Shown here piece by piece: positions 42,193 through 49,906 of a stretch of DNA of 50,153 nt (position 1 is the first letter of the stretch; every line of letters starts with the position of its first letter). Both the position numbers and the translations under genes were made by a program. The stretch is from Actinomycetota bacterium. GTDB taxonomy: Bacteria > Actinomycetota > Thermoleophilia > Gaiellales > Gaiellaceae. The stretch spans positions 1 through 50,153 of the forward strand of contig PLZU01000023.1 of NCBI GenBank assembly GCA_003152275.1, given 5' to 3'. Below the pieces are notes generated by a model. It was not told where the DNA came from, ran no database searches, and worked only from the letters and a program-made list of their open reading frames with translations.

Positions 42193-43055
42193 AAGCCCAT
42201 TTTCCGGCGGTGAGGTAGCCGTGAGCCGAACGCTGCACGCCCTCGCCCGCTTCCATGCGGGGCGGAGCCAGACGACGAATCGTTCGGCCTCCTCGGCCGA
42301 GAGCGCCTGCTCGATCGCTTCTGCGAGGCTCGGGACGAGCGGGTTGCCGGCGCGCCGCGCGCGGCTCGCGTAATCCGTGACGGGTCGGCGGGCGCCACGA
42401 GGTAGCTCGCCTCGTACTCGATTTCCGAAAAGCCGGCCCGTTCGGCCCAGACGAGCAGGTCGCGCTCGTTCCAGTTGTGCATCGCGTCGTACTCCGGAAG
42501 CTCGATCGCACGCCAGACATCTCGGACCCGCTCCGTCAGCGCGCGCATCGCTCCCACCTCGATGCCGTAGAACGTCTCGGCCGGCTCTGGGTAGCCGAAG
42601 CTGTTCAGCGGCTCGAACAGCGAGACGCGACCGCCCGGCCGGAGCACGCGGTGCAACTCGTCGAACGCACGCTGCTTCTCCGGGACATAGATCAGCACGG
42701 CGGCCCCCGTGACGACATCGATCTCCCCGTCGCGGAGCGGAAGCTCGGTCACCGATCCGTTCACGAACCGGCAGCGCTCGTCTCCGTCCGCTCGCTCGCG
42801 GCAACGATCCAACAGCTCGTCGGAGATGTCATCGAAGATGACGCCGCCGCGAGCCCCCACGCGATCGAGCGCCGCGAAACCGATCAAGCCGTCGGCGCAA
42901 CCGATGTCGAGCACGACGTCGCCCGGCTCGATACCGGCGCGGGCGAGGACTCCGTCGCGGACAGAGGCAGACGCGTCGAGGACCCCGGCGAGCGTCCGTT
43001 CGTCGCCACCGTGGCTGCGCTCTGCGAACCAGGCGGACCAGCGATCCTGCGGCAC
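42189..43055 (-). pseudogene. SAM-dependent methyltransferase, 3' end scrambled by two frameshifts
   Basis: The catalytic domain is intact from GTG 43055: VVLDIGCADGLIGFAALDRV (motif I), FDDISDELLDRC, GSVTELPLRDGEIDVVTGAA and HRVLRPGGRVSLFEPLN. After YEASYLVAPADP (about 42385) the frame reads as low-complexity Ser/Arg. The natural continuation, VTDYASRARRAGNPLVPSLA to FVVWLRP, is in a second frame, and the end, MEAGEGVQRSAHGYLTAGKW, is in a third (shift near 42255). Two indels therefore break the C-terminal third. The enzyme may keep partial activity. Sequencing error is possible. Confidence 0.7.
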
Positions 43056-43101
43056 TCGCTTTTCCCTCCCGCGGGGGTTGCAACGGCCGTAGCTCGGGAC
43101 G

Positions 43102-43551
43102 ATGAACCATATGGAAATCGCGAACGTGTCAAGCCGCCGTCACCGTGTCGGTCTCGTTCTGTTCATCGCATTCGTCGCGGTGATCTCTACGCAAGCGAGT
43201 ACGGCAGCGCCGCTCGCATTGGCGATCAGCCCGGCGCGCGGCGCCGTCACCTCGGCGAATCCCGTCTTCATCGCCTCGGTCGTCCCCGGTGACCTGCCGC
43301 TCGAGATCCAGGTCGCGAAGTCGCCGGCGGTGACCAAGATCGGGTTCCAGAAGTACGTCGCGCTCTGCATCACGACGAGGGCCGGCAGCGGACGGGTGCG
43401 GTGCAGTCTCTCAGGCCCTCTGCGCGCCGGCGCGTACTACTGGACCCTCGTCTACCAGCGGAACACGCGCTGCCAGATCGTTGGCGGGCGCCGCTACTGC
43501 TTTCCGGAGCCGCAGCTGACGACCCCGCGACGGTTCACGGTGCGTAACTAG
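43102..43551 (+). CDS. Secreted or membrane-anchored beta-rich protein, unknown function
   Basis: 149 residues. After a basic N-terminus (RRHRV), the segment GLVLFIAFVAVISTQASTAA is a signal peptide or anchor. The mature part has Cys at VALCITTR, RVRCSLS, TRCQIV and RYCFPE, so two disulfides are possible, and an Ig-like pattern (PLEIQVAKSPAVTKIGF, LRAGAYYWTLVYQ). No named family. It overlaps the convergent hydratase by 4 bp. Confidence 0.6.
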   Translation: MNHMEIANVSSRRHRVGLVLFIAFVAVISTQASTAAPLALAISPARGAVTSANPVFIASVVPGDLPLEIQVAKSPAVTKIGFQKYVALCITTRAGSGRVRCSLSGPLRAGAYYWTLVYQRNTRCQIVGGRRYCFPEPQLTTPRRFTVRN

Positions 43552-44291
43552 CGCCGCCACTTCGGCGCGCGCTTCTCCAAGAACGCCTGCAGGCCCTCCT
43601 GCCCCTCGTCGCTCGCGCGGCGCTCGGCGATCCAGCGCGCGGTCTCGGGCCCGTCCGGCCGCTCGCGCACGAGTCGCTTCGCCCAGCGTGCGGCATGCGG
43701 GCCCGCCGACAGCAACTCCGCGACGACGCGCTCGATCGCAACGTCGAGCTGCTCGGCGACTTCGCTGACAAGACCGATACGCAGGGCAGTATCGGCGTCG
43801 AAGCGCTCGCCAGTGACGAAGTAGCGTCGCGCGGCTCCCGCTCCGATCTTCGCGAGTGCGAACGGCGAGATGACGGCGGGGATGATCCCGAGCTTCACTT
43901 CGGAGAACGCGAAGAGCGTCGCGGGGTCGGCGATCGCGATGTCCGCAGCGGCAACGAGTCCGGCGCCGCCGCCGAGCGCGTGCCCCTGGACGCGCGCGAC
44001 GACGGGTGCGGGGCAGCGGTCGATCGCCTCGAACATCTGCCGCATCGCGTTCGCGTCTGCGACGTTCTCGTCTAACGACAAACCGACCGATGCGCGCATC
44101 CATTCGACATCGGCGCCCGCGCAGAAGCTCGCGCCCTCACCGGCGAGCACGACGGCGCTCGCGCGCCCCACGTCGATGAAAGCCTGCGACAACTCGCCGA
44201 TCAGCTGCGCGTCGAACGCGTTGCGGCGATCCGGCCGCGCGAGCGTAATCCGGAGCACGGAGCCGTCACGCTCGACGTGGAGTGCGCTCAC
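43548..44291 (-). CDS. Enoyl-CoA hydratase, methylglutaconyl-CoA hydratase (LiuC)-like
   Basis: 247 residues from GTG 44291. Crotonase fold: VVLAGEGASFCAGADVEWM (oxyanion loop), VARVQGHALGGGAGLVAAAD, and SEVKLGIIPAVISPFALAKI with the second catalytic-side Glu region, then GAAARRYFVTGERFDADTAL-like text (GAGAARRYFVTGERFDA). The combination FCAGADVEWM plus SEVKLGIIPAVISP is that of the LiuC branch (leucine catabolism). An ATG at 44300 is in frame, but TAGGAT (complement of 44299-44304) sits exactly 7 nt before the GTG, favouring the GTG as a leaderless start. Confidence 0.88.
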   Translation of the reverse strand: MSALHVERDGSVLRITLARPDRRNAFDAQLIGELSQAFIDVGRASAVVLAGEGASFCAGADVEWMRASVGLSLDENVADANAMRQMFEAIDRCPAPVVARVQGHALGGGAGLVAAADIAIADPATLFAFSEVKLGIIPAVISPFALAKIGAGAARRYFVTGERFDADTALRIGLVSEVAEQLDVAIERVVAELLSAGPHAARWAKRLVRERPDGPETARWIAERRASDEGQEGLQAFLEKRAPKWRR

Positions 44292-44328
44292 GAGCGGCAT
44301 CCTATGGGCGGCGCGATACAGTCGCTTG
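44292..44328. promoter_or_regulatory. Back-to-back leaderless promoters, LiuC-like/DHDPS-family
   Basis: 37 bp gap. Forward: TACAGT at 44317-44322, 6 nt before GTG 44329. Reverse: TAGGAT (complement of 44299-44304), 7 nt before GTG 44291. No ribosome site on either side. Confidence 0.55.
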
Positions 44329-45180
44329 GTGCTGAGCGGAGCCATCGCCGCTGCGTTGACGCCGCTGAAGGGTGGCGGATTCGAGCTGGACGAAGACGCC
44401 TTCGAGCCCTACGTCGCGTTCCTCGCGGCGAACGGAATCGACGGTTTGCTCGCCCTCGGGACGACGGGGGAGGGCGTGCTCTTCGACGTCGACGAGCGCA
44501 AGCGGGTTGCCGAGCTCTTCCTCGCGTGCCGCGGGCAGCTGCAGGTCGCCGTCCACTGTGGCGCGCAGACCACGGCGGACACGGTCCTCCTCGCCGAGCA
44601 TGCAGCCGAGGCGGGCGCGGACGCCGTCGCGGTGATCGCGCCGCCGTACTTTGCGTTCGACGCTGATGAGCTGCTCGCCCATTTCCGCGAAGCAGCACAG
44701 GCGTGCGACCCGCTCCCGTTCTACGTGTACGAGTTCGCGGCGCGAAGCGGATATGCGGTGCCTCTGCCGGTGATCGCCGCGCTGCGCGAGGAGGCGTCGA
44801 ACTTCGTCGGGCTGAAAGTGTCCGACACGCCTTGGGAGCGCTTCGAGCCGTACCTGCTGGAAGGGCTCGACATCTTCGTCGGCCCCGAATCGCTGATCCC
44901 GCAGGGCCTGGCGCGCGGGGCGGCGGGTGCCGTCTCCGGGCTCGCCGCGAGCTTCCCCGACGCGGTCGTCGCGCTCGTGCGCGAACCTACTGCAGAGAAC
45001 GGCGCGCGGGTCGGCGCCCTCCGTATGTCGCTCCAGGCGCTGCCCTTCCACGCTGCGTCAAAAGTGGTGCTTGCTCTACGCGGAATTCCGGTGCGCGGAC
45101 GCGTGCGCCCGCCGCTACGCGGCCTGCGCGACGACGAGGTCGCCGAGGTCGAGCGCATCGTGCGCGAATGGCTCGGATAG
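44329..45180 (+). CDS. Dihydrodipicolinate synthase/NAL-family aldolase
   Basis: 283 residues. TIM barrel of the DapA family: GTTGEG (44-49), Tyr134 in FYVYEFAARSGY, Schiff-base Lys163 in VGLKVSD. The Arg that marks true DHDPS is not clear, and the neighbour is a remnant of an FAD amino-acid oxidase-type gene, so a keto-acid aldolase/dehydratase (for example hydroxyproline or sugar-acid catabolism) is as likely as lysine biosynthesis. GTG 44329 chosen; TTG 44326 directly before it is possible. Confidence 0.85.
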   Translation: MLSGAIAAALTPLKGGGFELDEDAFEPYVAFLAANGIDGLLALGTTGEGVLFDVDERKRVAELFLACRGQLQVAVHCGAQTTADTVLLAEHAAEAGADAVAVIAPPYFAFDADELLAHFREAAQACDPLPFYVYEFAARSGYAVPLPVIAALREEASNFVGLKVSDTPWERFEPYLLEGLDIFVGPESLIPQGLARGAAGAVSGLAASFPDAVVALVREPTAENGARVGALRMSLQALPFHAASKVVLALRGIPVRGRVRPPLRGLRDDEVAEVERIVREWLG

Positions 45181-45338
45181 TCGTCGCGGGATCGGGTGCG
45201 ATGGGCGTGCAGTCGCCGGCCGTCGGGCGTGCGCTCGCAGCGCTCATCCTGCGCGGTGAGTCGTCAATCGATCTGACCCCGTACGCGCTGGAGCGCTTCG
45301 AGGCGGGAGCGGTGTTCCCCGAGCATCTCGTGCTGTAG
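45168..45338 (+). pseudogene. Remnant of FAD-dependent (DAO-type) oxidoreductase
   Basis: 56 codons from ATG 45168, overlapping the aldolase end by 13 nt. The first 13 residues (MARIVVAGSGAMG) are the Rossmann start of a DAO-family flavoenzyme; directly after, QSPAVGRALAALILRGESS and IDLTPYALERFEAGAVFP are the last 40 residues of the same family. About 300 residues between are missing, and the frame is kept (junction about 45207-45212). The overlap and order suggest an original aldolase plus amino-acid oxidase operon. The remnant lies antisense to the end of the DUF2029 gene. Confidence 0.7.
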
Positions 45339-46523
45339 CCCCGGCCAGGCGAGCACGACGAAGAGCGCGACAACGCAGAGATCGCGCGCGAGCAGCTCGC
45401 CGGACTGGGTCGGCGCGAAACGCTGCGCGAGATCCCAGTAGTGGTGTGGAAACCACGCGTGTGTCAACCCGAGCACCGCCGCGAGAAGTGCTCCACCCGC
45501 CAGACCGCGCAGGCCGCCGACGACGAGGACGAACGGCACGAGCCAGATCACGAACTGCGGCGAGAAGACCTTGCCGAACGCGATCAGCGCCGCGACCGCG
45601 GCGGCACTGTGAGCGGCGAGCCGGCCTCCGGTCGCAGGGCCGCGTGCATAAAGCGCCCAGACTGCGATGAGTGCGAGCAGTCCGGCGATCGTCGTAACGA
45701 CCCCCGCGGCGTGCGTTCCGGTGCCGGTGAGGTTCTGCGAGCCGAAGCCGTTCGACAGGTGCAGTGTCGTCCCCGCGACGTGATGCAAGGCGATGAGGAA
45801 CGCGCCGCCGAGGCTCTCGAGCTGCAACGGCCGCGCGAGTTGTGCGTAGAAGCTGTGTCCGACGCCGCCAGGAGCAAGGATCGCGAACGGAAGGAAGATC
45901 GCGGCGAGAACCGCGACGACGCCGGCCGTCCAGACTGCCGCGGTGCGCGGTCCGCGCGTCCGCACGATCCAGGTGATGAAGAGTGGCAGGAGCGCAGCCG
46001 GCCACAGCTTCGCGCCGATCGCACAGCCGAGCAGAACCGCCGCGGGGAGCGGACGGTCCCACAGAAGCGCTGCGAGCGCGAGCACGGCGAGCGCGGCGGG
46101 CCAGAAGTCGAACCGACTCAGGACGACCGAGCCGATGAGCAACGGCGACACACCGAAGAATCCGAGCGCCACCGCCGTGCGAATCGGCCCGGCGCGCAGT
46201 GCACGCAGGCAAAGCGCCGTCCCGAGCAACGCGAGGCAGCCGAGCAGCGCCATCTCACGGTCGAACCAGCGGTCGTATGCAGCGTGATCGCCCTCATGGC
46301 CGAGCGACGGCAAGATGAATACCGGCAGCGCGCCTGGCGGGTACTCAAGCTTGAAGTCGCGATACGGAACTGCGCCGCGTGCAGTCGCGTCGCCGTAGTT
46401 CTGGTAGGTCGGCGTATCGCTGATCTGCCCGCTGCCAAGTGAGCCGTGGTGGAGCAGGGACCAAGAGAGGATGAACAGGCCGAGCGCCACGACGACGAGC
46501 GCAGCGGACGCCGCGCGTGTCAT
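45264..46523 (-). CDS. Polytopic membrane protein, DUF2029/GT87-like glycosyltransferase
   Basis: 419 residues with about 11-12 membrane helices, ATG 46523 preceded by AGGAGG at 7-8 nt (a GTG overlapping the previous stop at 46541 is less likely). The first outer loop has YRDFKLEYPPGALPVFILPS and then SVVLSRFDFWPAALAVLALA, both typical of the GT-C-fold mannosyl/arabinosyl-transferase-like family of actinobacteria (substrate polyprenyl-phosphate sugar). The last 25 residues are encoded antisense to the flavoenzyme remnant, so the original stop may have been lost. Downstream of the carboxyltransferase. Confidence 0.85.
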   Translation of the reverse strand: MTRAASAALVVVALGLFILSWSLLHHGSLGSGQISDTPTYQNYGDATARGAVPYRDFKLEYPPGALPVFILPSLGHEGDHAAYDRWFDREMALLGCLALLGTALCLRALRAGPIRTAVALGFFGVSPLLIGSVVLSRFDFWPAALAVLALAALLWDRPLPAAVLLGCAIGAKLWPAALLPLFITWIVRTRGPRTAAVWTAGVVAVLAAIFLPFAILAPGGVGHSFYAQLARPLQLESLGGAFLIALHHVAGTTLHLSNGFGSQNLTGTGTHAAGVVTTIAGLLALIAVWALYARGPATGGRLAAHSAAAVAALIAFGKVFSPQFVIWLVPFVLVVGGLRGLAGGALLAAVLGLTHAWFPHHYWDLAQRFAPTQSGELLARDLCVVALFVVLAWPGLQHEMLGEHRSRLEALQRVRGQID

Positions 46524-46537
46524 TCCGGAGCCTCCTC

Positions 46538-48100
46538 TCACATGCGGAAGACGCCGAAGACCGTCTCCGCGATCGGCGCGTTCAGCGCGGCCGCGAGACC
46601 GAGCCCCAGAATGCGGCGGGTGTCGAGCGGATCGATGATGCCGTCGTCCCAGAGCCGCGCGGTCGAGTAGTACGGGTTGCCTTCACGCTCGTACTTCTCG
46701 CGGATTGCGTCCTCGTCGACATCGCCGACCATGGAGAGGACGGTCGCAGCCTGGTCGCCGCCCATGACGGAGATGCGGGCGTTCGGCCACATCCAGAGTT
46801 GACGTGGCTCGTATGCGCGCCCGCACATCGCATAGTTCCCGGCGCCGAACGAGCCGCCTGTGACGACGGTGAATTTCGGCACCTGCGCGTTCGCGACCGC
46901 CATCACGAGCTTCGCGCCGTCGCGCGCGATGCCGCCGGCTTCGTACTCCGCGCCGACCATGAAGCCGGTGATGTTCTGCAGGAAGACGAGCGGCACGCGC
47001 CGCTTACAGCAGAGCTCGACGAAGTGGGCGCCCTTCTGCGCGGACTCGGCGAAGAGCACGCCGTTGTTCGCGAGAATCCCGACCGGGATTCCCTCGATGC
47101 GCGCGAACCCTGCGACGAGCGTCTCGCCGTACAACGCCTTGAACTCGTGGAAGCGGGAACCGTCGACGATCCGCGCGATCAGTTCGCGCGCGTCGGTCTG
47201 CTGGCGGAAGTCCTCAGGGATGAGCCCGTACAGCTCGTTCGGGTCGAGCGCCGGCGGTTCGGGTGCCGCGATGTCCCACGGCGGCTCGGGCCTGCGCAGG
47301 TGCAGGTTCCGCACGATGCTTCGGGCGAGCGCGAGTGCGTGCTCGTCGGAGGCCGCGTTGTAGTCGGCGACGCCGGAGCGCCTGGTGTGCACGTCTGCGC
47401 CGCCGAGTTCCTCCGCCGTCACGTCCTGGCCGGTCGCTGCCTTCACGAGTGGCGGGCCGCCGATGAAGATCGTGCCGGTGCCGCGGACAATGATCGTCTC
47501 GTCGCTCATCGCCGGGACGTAGGCGCCGCCCGCGGTGCACGACCCCATCACCGCTGCGATCTGCGGGATTCCCCGTGCGGACATCTGCGCCTGGTTGAAG
47601 AAGATCCGCCCGAAGTGATCGCGATCGGGGAACACCTCGGCCTGAAGCGGCAGGAAGGCGCCGCCCGAATCGACGAGGTAGATACACGGCAGGCGGTTGT
47701 CGAACGCGACCTGCTGCGCGCGGACGTGCTTCTTGACGGTGATCGGATAGTAGGTGCCGCCCTTCACCGTGGCGTCGTTGGCGACGACGATCACTTCGCG
47801 GCCCGAGACGCGGCCGATGCCGGTGACGATGCCAGCGGCCGGCGCTTCGTTGTCGTACATGTCGAAGGCGGCGAGCGGCGACAGCTCGAGAAACGGCGAG
47901 CCTGGATCGAGGAGCACGTCGATGCGCTCGCGCACGGGCAGCTTGCCCTGATCGCGATGCCGCTGGAGGTACTTCGGTCCGCCACCCTGACGCACGGCGT
48001 TCAGGCGGTCGCGGAGCTGGCCGAGCAGCTGCTGCATCCGCTCGCGGTTGGCCACGAAGATGTTGTCGGCCGGATTGACGTGCGTGTCGAGCGCTACCAT
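46538..48100 (-). CDS. Acyl-CoA carboxylase carboxyltransferase subunit, methylcrotonyl-CoA (LiuB)-like
   Basis: 520 residues, ATG 48100. Two crotonase-like halves: [77 protein letters not shown], and [40 protein letters not shown]. These signatures are those of methylcrotonyl-CoA carboxylase beta; transfers CO2 from biotin to the acyl-CoA. Likely partner of the alpha subunit at 29288-30895 and, with the LiuC-like hydratase, part of leucine breakdown. Its start overlaps the end of the zinc-ribbon gene. Confidence 0.93.
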   Translation of the reverse strand: MVALDTHVNPADNIFVANRERMQQLLGQLRDRLNAVRQGGGPKYLQRHRDQGKLPVRERIDVLLDPGSPFLELSPLAAFDMYDNEAPAAGIVTGIGRVSGREVIVVANDATVKGGTYYPITVKKHVRAQQVAFDNRLPCIYLVDSGGAFLPLQAEVFPDRDHFGRIFFNQAQMSARGIPQIAAVMGSCTAGGAYVPAMSDETIIVRGTGTIFIGGPPLVKAATGQDVTAEELGGADVHTRRSGVADYNAASDEHALALARSIVRNLHLRRPEPPWDIAAPEPPALDPNELYGLIPEDFRQQTDARELIARIVDGSRFHEFKALYGETLVAGFARIEGIPVGILANNGVLFAESAQKGAHFVELCCKRRVPLVFLQNITGFMVGAEYEAGGIARDGAKLVMAVANAQVPKFTVVTGGSFGAGNYAMCGRAYEPRQLWMWPNARISVMGGDQAATVLSMVGDVDEDAIREKYEREGNPYYSTARLWDDGIIDPLDTRRILGLGLAAALNAPIAETVFGVFRM

Positions 48101-48288
48101 CCGCAGCAATCAGTCTTGTAACCGCAGGCGGGACAGCGCCAGACGGCGTGCATGCGGTACATGTCCGCGCCGCAGCGATCGCACGCCATCTTGTCGTCGT
48201 TGCTCACGGGGCTCACGGGGCTCACAGGCGTGCCGGTCTTGAGCGGCGTGATGGGTTTGGGCAACGGTGTGCGCGCGGGTTCCGACAT
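48094..48288 (-). CDS. Small zinc-ribbon protein
   Basis: 64 residues from ATG 48288. The C-terminal half has two zinc knuckles (ACDRCGADM and [15 protein letters not shown]); the N-terminal half is Pro/Thr/Ser-rich with the [11 protein letters not shown] micro-repeat, caused by a triplicated GGGGCTCAC unit in DNA. TATAAT lies 7 nt before the ATG: leaderless. Its stop overlaps the LiuB start by 7 nt. By memory, the ending DCCGW resembles acidobacterial proteins; this bears on the right-edge question. Confidence 0.7.
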   Translation of the reverse strand: MSEPARTPLPKPITPLKTGTPVSPVSPVSNDDKMACDRCGADMYRMHAVWRCPACGYKTDCCGW

Positions 48289-48317
48289 GCAGAGAATTAT
48301 AGAGCGATAATAGCGCC
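48289..48317. promoter_or_regulatory. Back-to-back leaderless promoters, zinc ribbon/YihY
   Basis: 29 bp gap. Forward: GATAAT at 48306-48311, 6 nt before GTG 48318. Reverse: perfect TATAAT (complement of 48296-48301), 7 nt before ATG 48288. No ribosome site. Confidence 0.6.
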
Positions 48318-49251
48318 GTGAAACGCGTGCGCGGTCTCGCGCGGTTGACTGGCGTGGCGGCATGGCGGGGACTGGTCGGCTTCTACCAGCGCGACAACCT
48401 GACATACGCGGCATCGATCGCGTACTACGCCCTGGTGTCGCTGTTCCCGTTTTTTCTGCTCGCGTTCGGGCTGCTTGGCCGGGCCACGGCGGATGCGGCC
48501 AATCGTAATGCCGTGCTCGGGTTCGTCCTGCGCTACTTTCCGAGCCAGTTCGAGTTCATCACGACGCAGCTCGACGCGTTTCGCGCCAGCGGGCTGACGC
48601 TCGGCGTGGCCGGCACGATTGGCGTGGTGTGGGGCGCGCTCGGCGTGTTCAGCGCCATCACCACCGCGGTTGAACTATGCCTGGGGCGTAGAGCAAGCGC
48701 AGGGGCAGGCGCGCGGCTTCTGGCAGCAGAAGCTGACCTCGTTTCTGATGCTGCTTCTGGCCGGGCTGACACTGCTCGTGGCGCTACTCCTGGTGAGCGC
48801 CTCGCAGGTCGTCGGCGCGAGCTGGTTCGCGGGCGTCCTCGCGCACTTTCCCGGCCTCGACATCCTGCGGGGCCTCACGGTTCGCTACGCGGCGACCCTG
48901 CTGTTTATTCTGGTGGTCGGGCTGGTGTACTACTTCGTGCCGAACACGACGGTCAGGTTTCGCGACGTGTGGATCGGCGCCGTCGTGACCGGGCTGCTCT
49001 GGAAAGGCGCGCTCGAGGGGTTTTCGTGGTACGTCAGCGACATGACGCGGTTCACCATGATCAACGGTTCGATTGCGGTCGTCGTGATCTTTCTCGTGTG
49101 GGTGTACGTGCAGGCCGCCATCCTCTTGTACGGCGTGGAATTCACCGCCGCCTACGCACGCGTACTTCGAGGCGACAATGTCCGGCTAGCGGCGACAATC
49201 AACGACAATCAACCACGAAGGCACGAAGATCACGAAGACGCACGAAGCTGA
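48318..49251 (+). pseudogene. YihY/virulence-factor-BrkB family membrane protein, single-base frameshift
   Basis: The first 117 codons (GTG 48318; YQRDNLTYAASIAYYALVSL, SGLTLGVAGTIGVVWG, GVFSAITTAV) are followed by frame loss; the continuation NYAWGVEQAQGQARGFWQQK and the remaining helices run in the +1 frame to 49251. GCGGTTGAACTATGCC needs only one T removed (48670-48671) to restore AVNYAW. Joined, the protein has about 310 residues with six membrane helices, as expected. Either a fresh pseudogene or a sequencing error. The last residues are encoded by the left arm of the inverted repeat. Confidence 0.85.
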
Positions 49252-49308
49252 TCTGGTACGGAGATGTATTCCTCGTGAGTCTTTGTGTCCTTCGTGTCTT
49301 TGTGGTTC
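49211..49308. repeat. Imperfect inverted repeat of CACGAAG units
   Basis: Left arm 49211-49247 has four CACGAAG units spaced 8-11 nt. The reverse complement of the right arm (about 49271-49308) aligns with the left at roughly four of five bases. The 23 nt between are unrelated. The whole can form a large stem-loop and lies between YihY and a reverse PfpI gene (convergent), where it can serve as a terminator. Such CACGAAG/CTTCGTG stem-loops are frequent in some non-actinobacterial genomes by my recollection. Confidence 0.65.
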
Positions 49309-49326
49309 ACAGTTGCCGTGTGTCAG

Positions 49327-49875
49327 CTACGGCACATGCATGCGGGCGATAGCTCGAACAATCGCCTCGCAGAACGCCGGCACATCGTCCGGCTTGCGCG
49401 AGGTGATGAGGTTGCCGTCTTCGACGACCGGTTTGTCCACGTAGAGGCCGCCGGCGTTTTTGACGTCGATGGCGATTGAAGGCCAACAGGTCAGCGTGCG
49501 GCCGCGCAGCGCGTTGGCCGAGATGAGGAGCTGCGGACCGTGGCAGATGGCGGCGACCGGCTTGGCGGCGTCCATCGCCTCGCGCGTCAGATCGACCATC
49601 GCGTGGCGCATGCGCATTTTGTCTGGCGCGTGACCGCCGGGAATGACCAGCGCGTCGAAATCCTTCATGCGCGCCGCGCCGGCGGCCAGATCAGAGATGA
49701 CGACCGTCTCGCCGCGTTTGCCGCGGAATTCGGCGCCGGCCGTTGGCCCGACCAGCACCACCGTGGCGCCGGCGGCGCGTAGCGCGTCACGCGGCCCGGC
49801 CAGCTCGCTGTCTTCAAACTCCTGTTCGACGAGGATGGCCACACGCTTGCCCGCGAGCGGGGTCGGGTCAGACAT
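49327..49875 (-). CDS. DJ-1/PfpI-family protein
   Basis: 182 residues. Class I amidotransferase-like fold: [20 protein letters not shown] with the conserved Glu, [16 protein letters not shown], and nucleophile elbow [10 protein letters not shown] (Cys111). The His after the Cys completes the pattern of PfpI/YhbO/YajL-type proteins (protease/deglycase or chaperone claims exist; biochemical role here unknown). TAGAAT (complement of 49882-49887) lies 6 nt before the ATG. Codons favour GCC and CTG more than genes on the left. Confidence 0.93.
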   Translation of the reverse strand: MSDPTPLAGKRVAILVEQEFEDSELAGPRDALRAAGATVVLVGPTAGAEFRGKRGETVVISDLAAGAARMKDFDALVIPGGHAPDKMRMRHAMVDLTREAMDAAKPVAAICHGPQLLISANALRGRTLTCWPSIAIDVKNAGGLYVDKPVVEDGNLITSRKPDDVPAFCEAIVRAIARMHVP

Positions 49876-49906
49876 GCCGCGATTCTACAATGTCATAATC
49901 GGTTTT
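49876..49906. promoter_or_regulatory. Back-to-back leaderless promoters, PfpI/YyaL
   Basis: 31 bp gap. Forward: CATAAT at 49894-49899, 7 nt before GTG 49907. Reverse: TAGAAT (complement of 49882-49887), 6 nt before ATG 49875. No ribosome site. Confidence 0.55.

Noticed and set aside
46517..48121. Forward 534-codon frame over the carboxyltransferase
   Set aside because: Antisense shadow; the reverse frame has complete family motifs.
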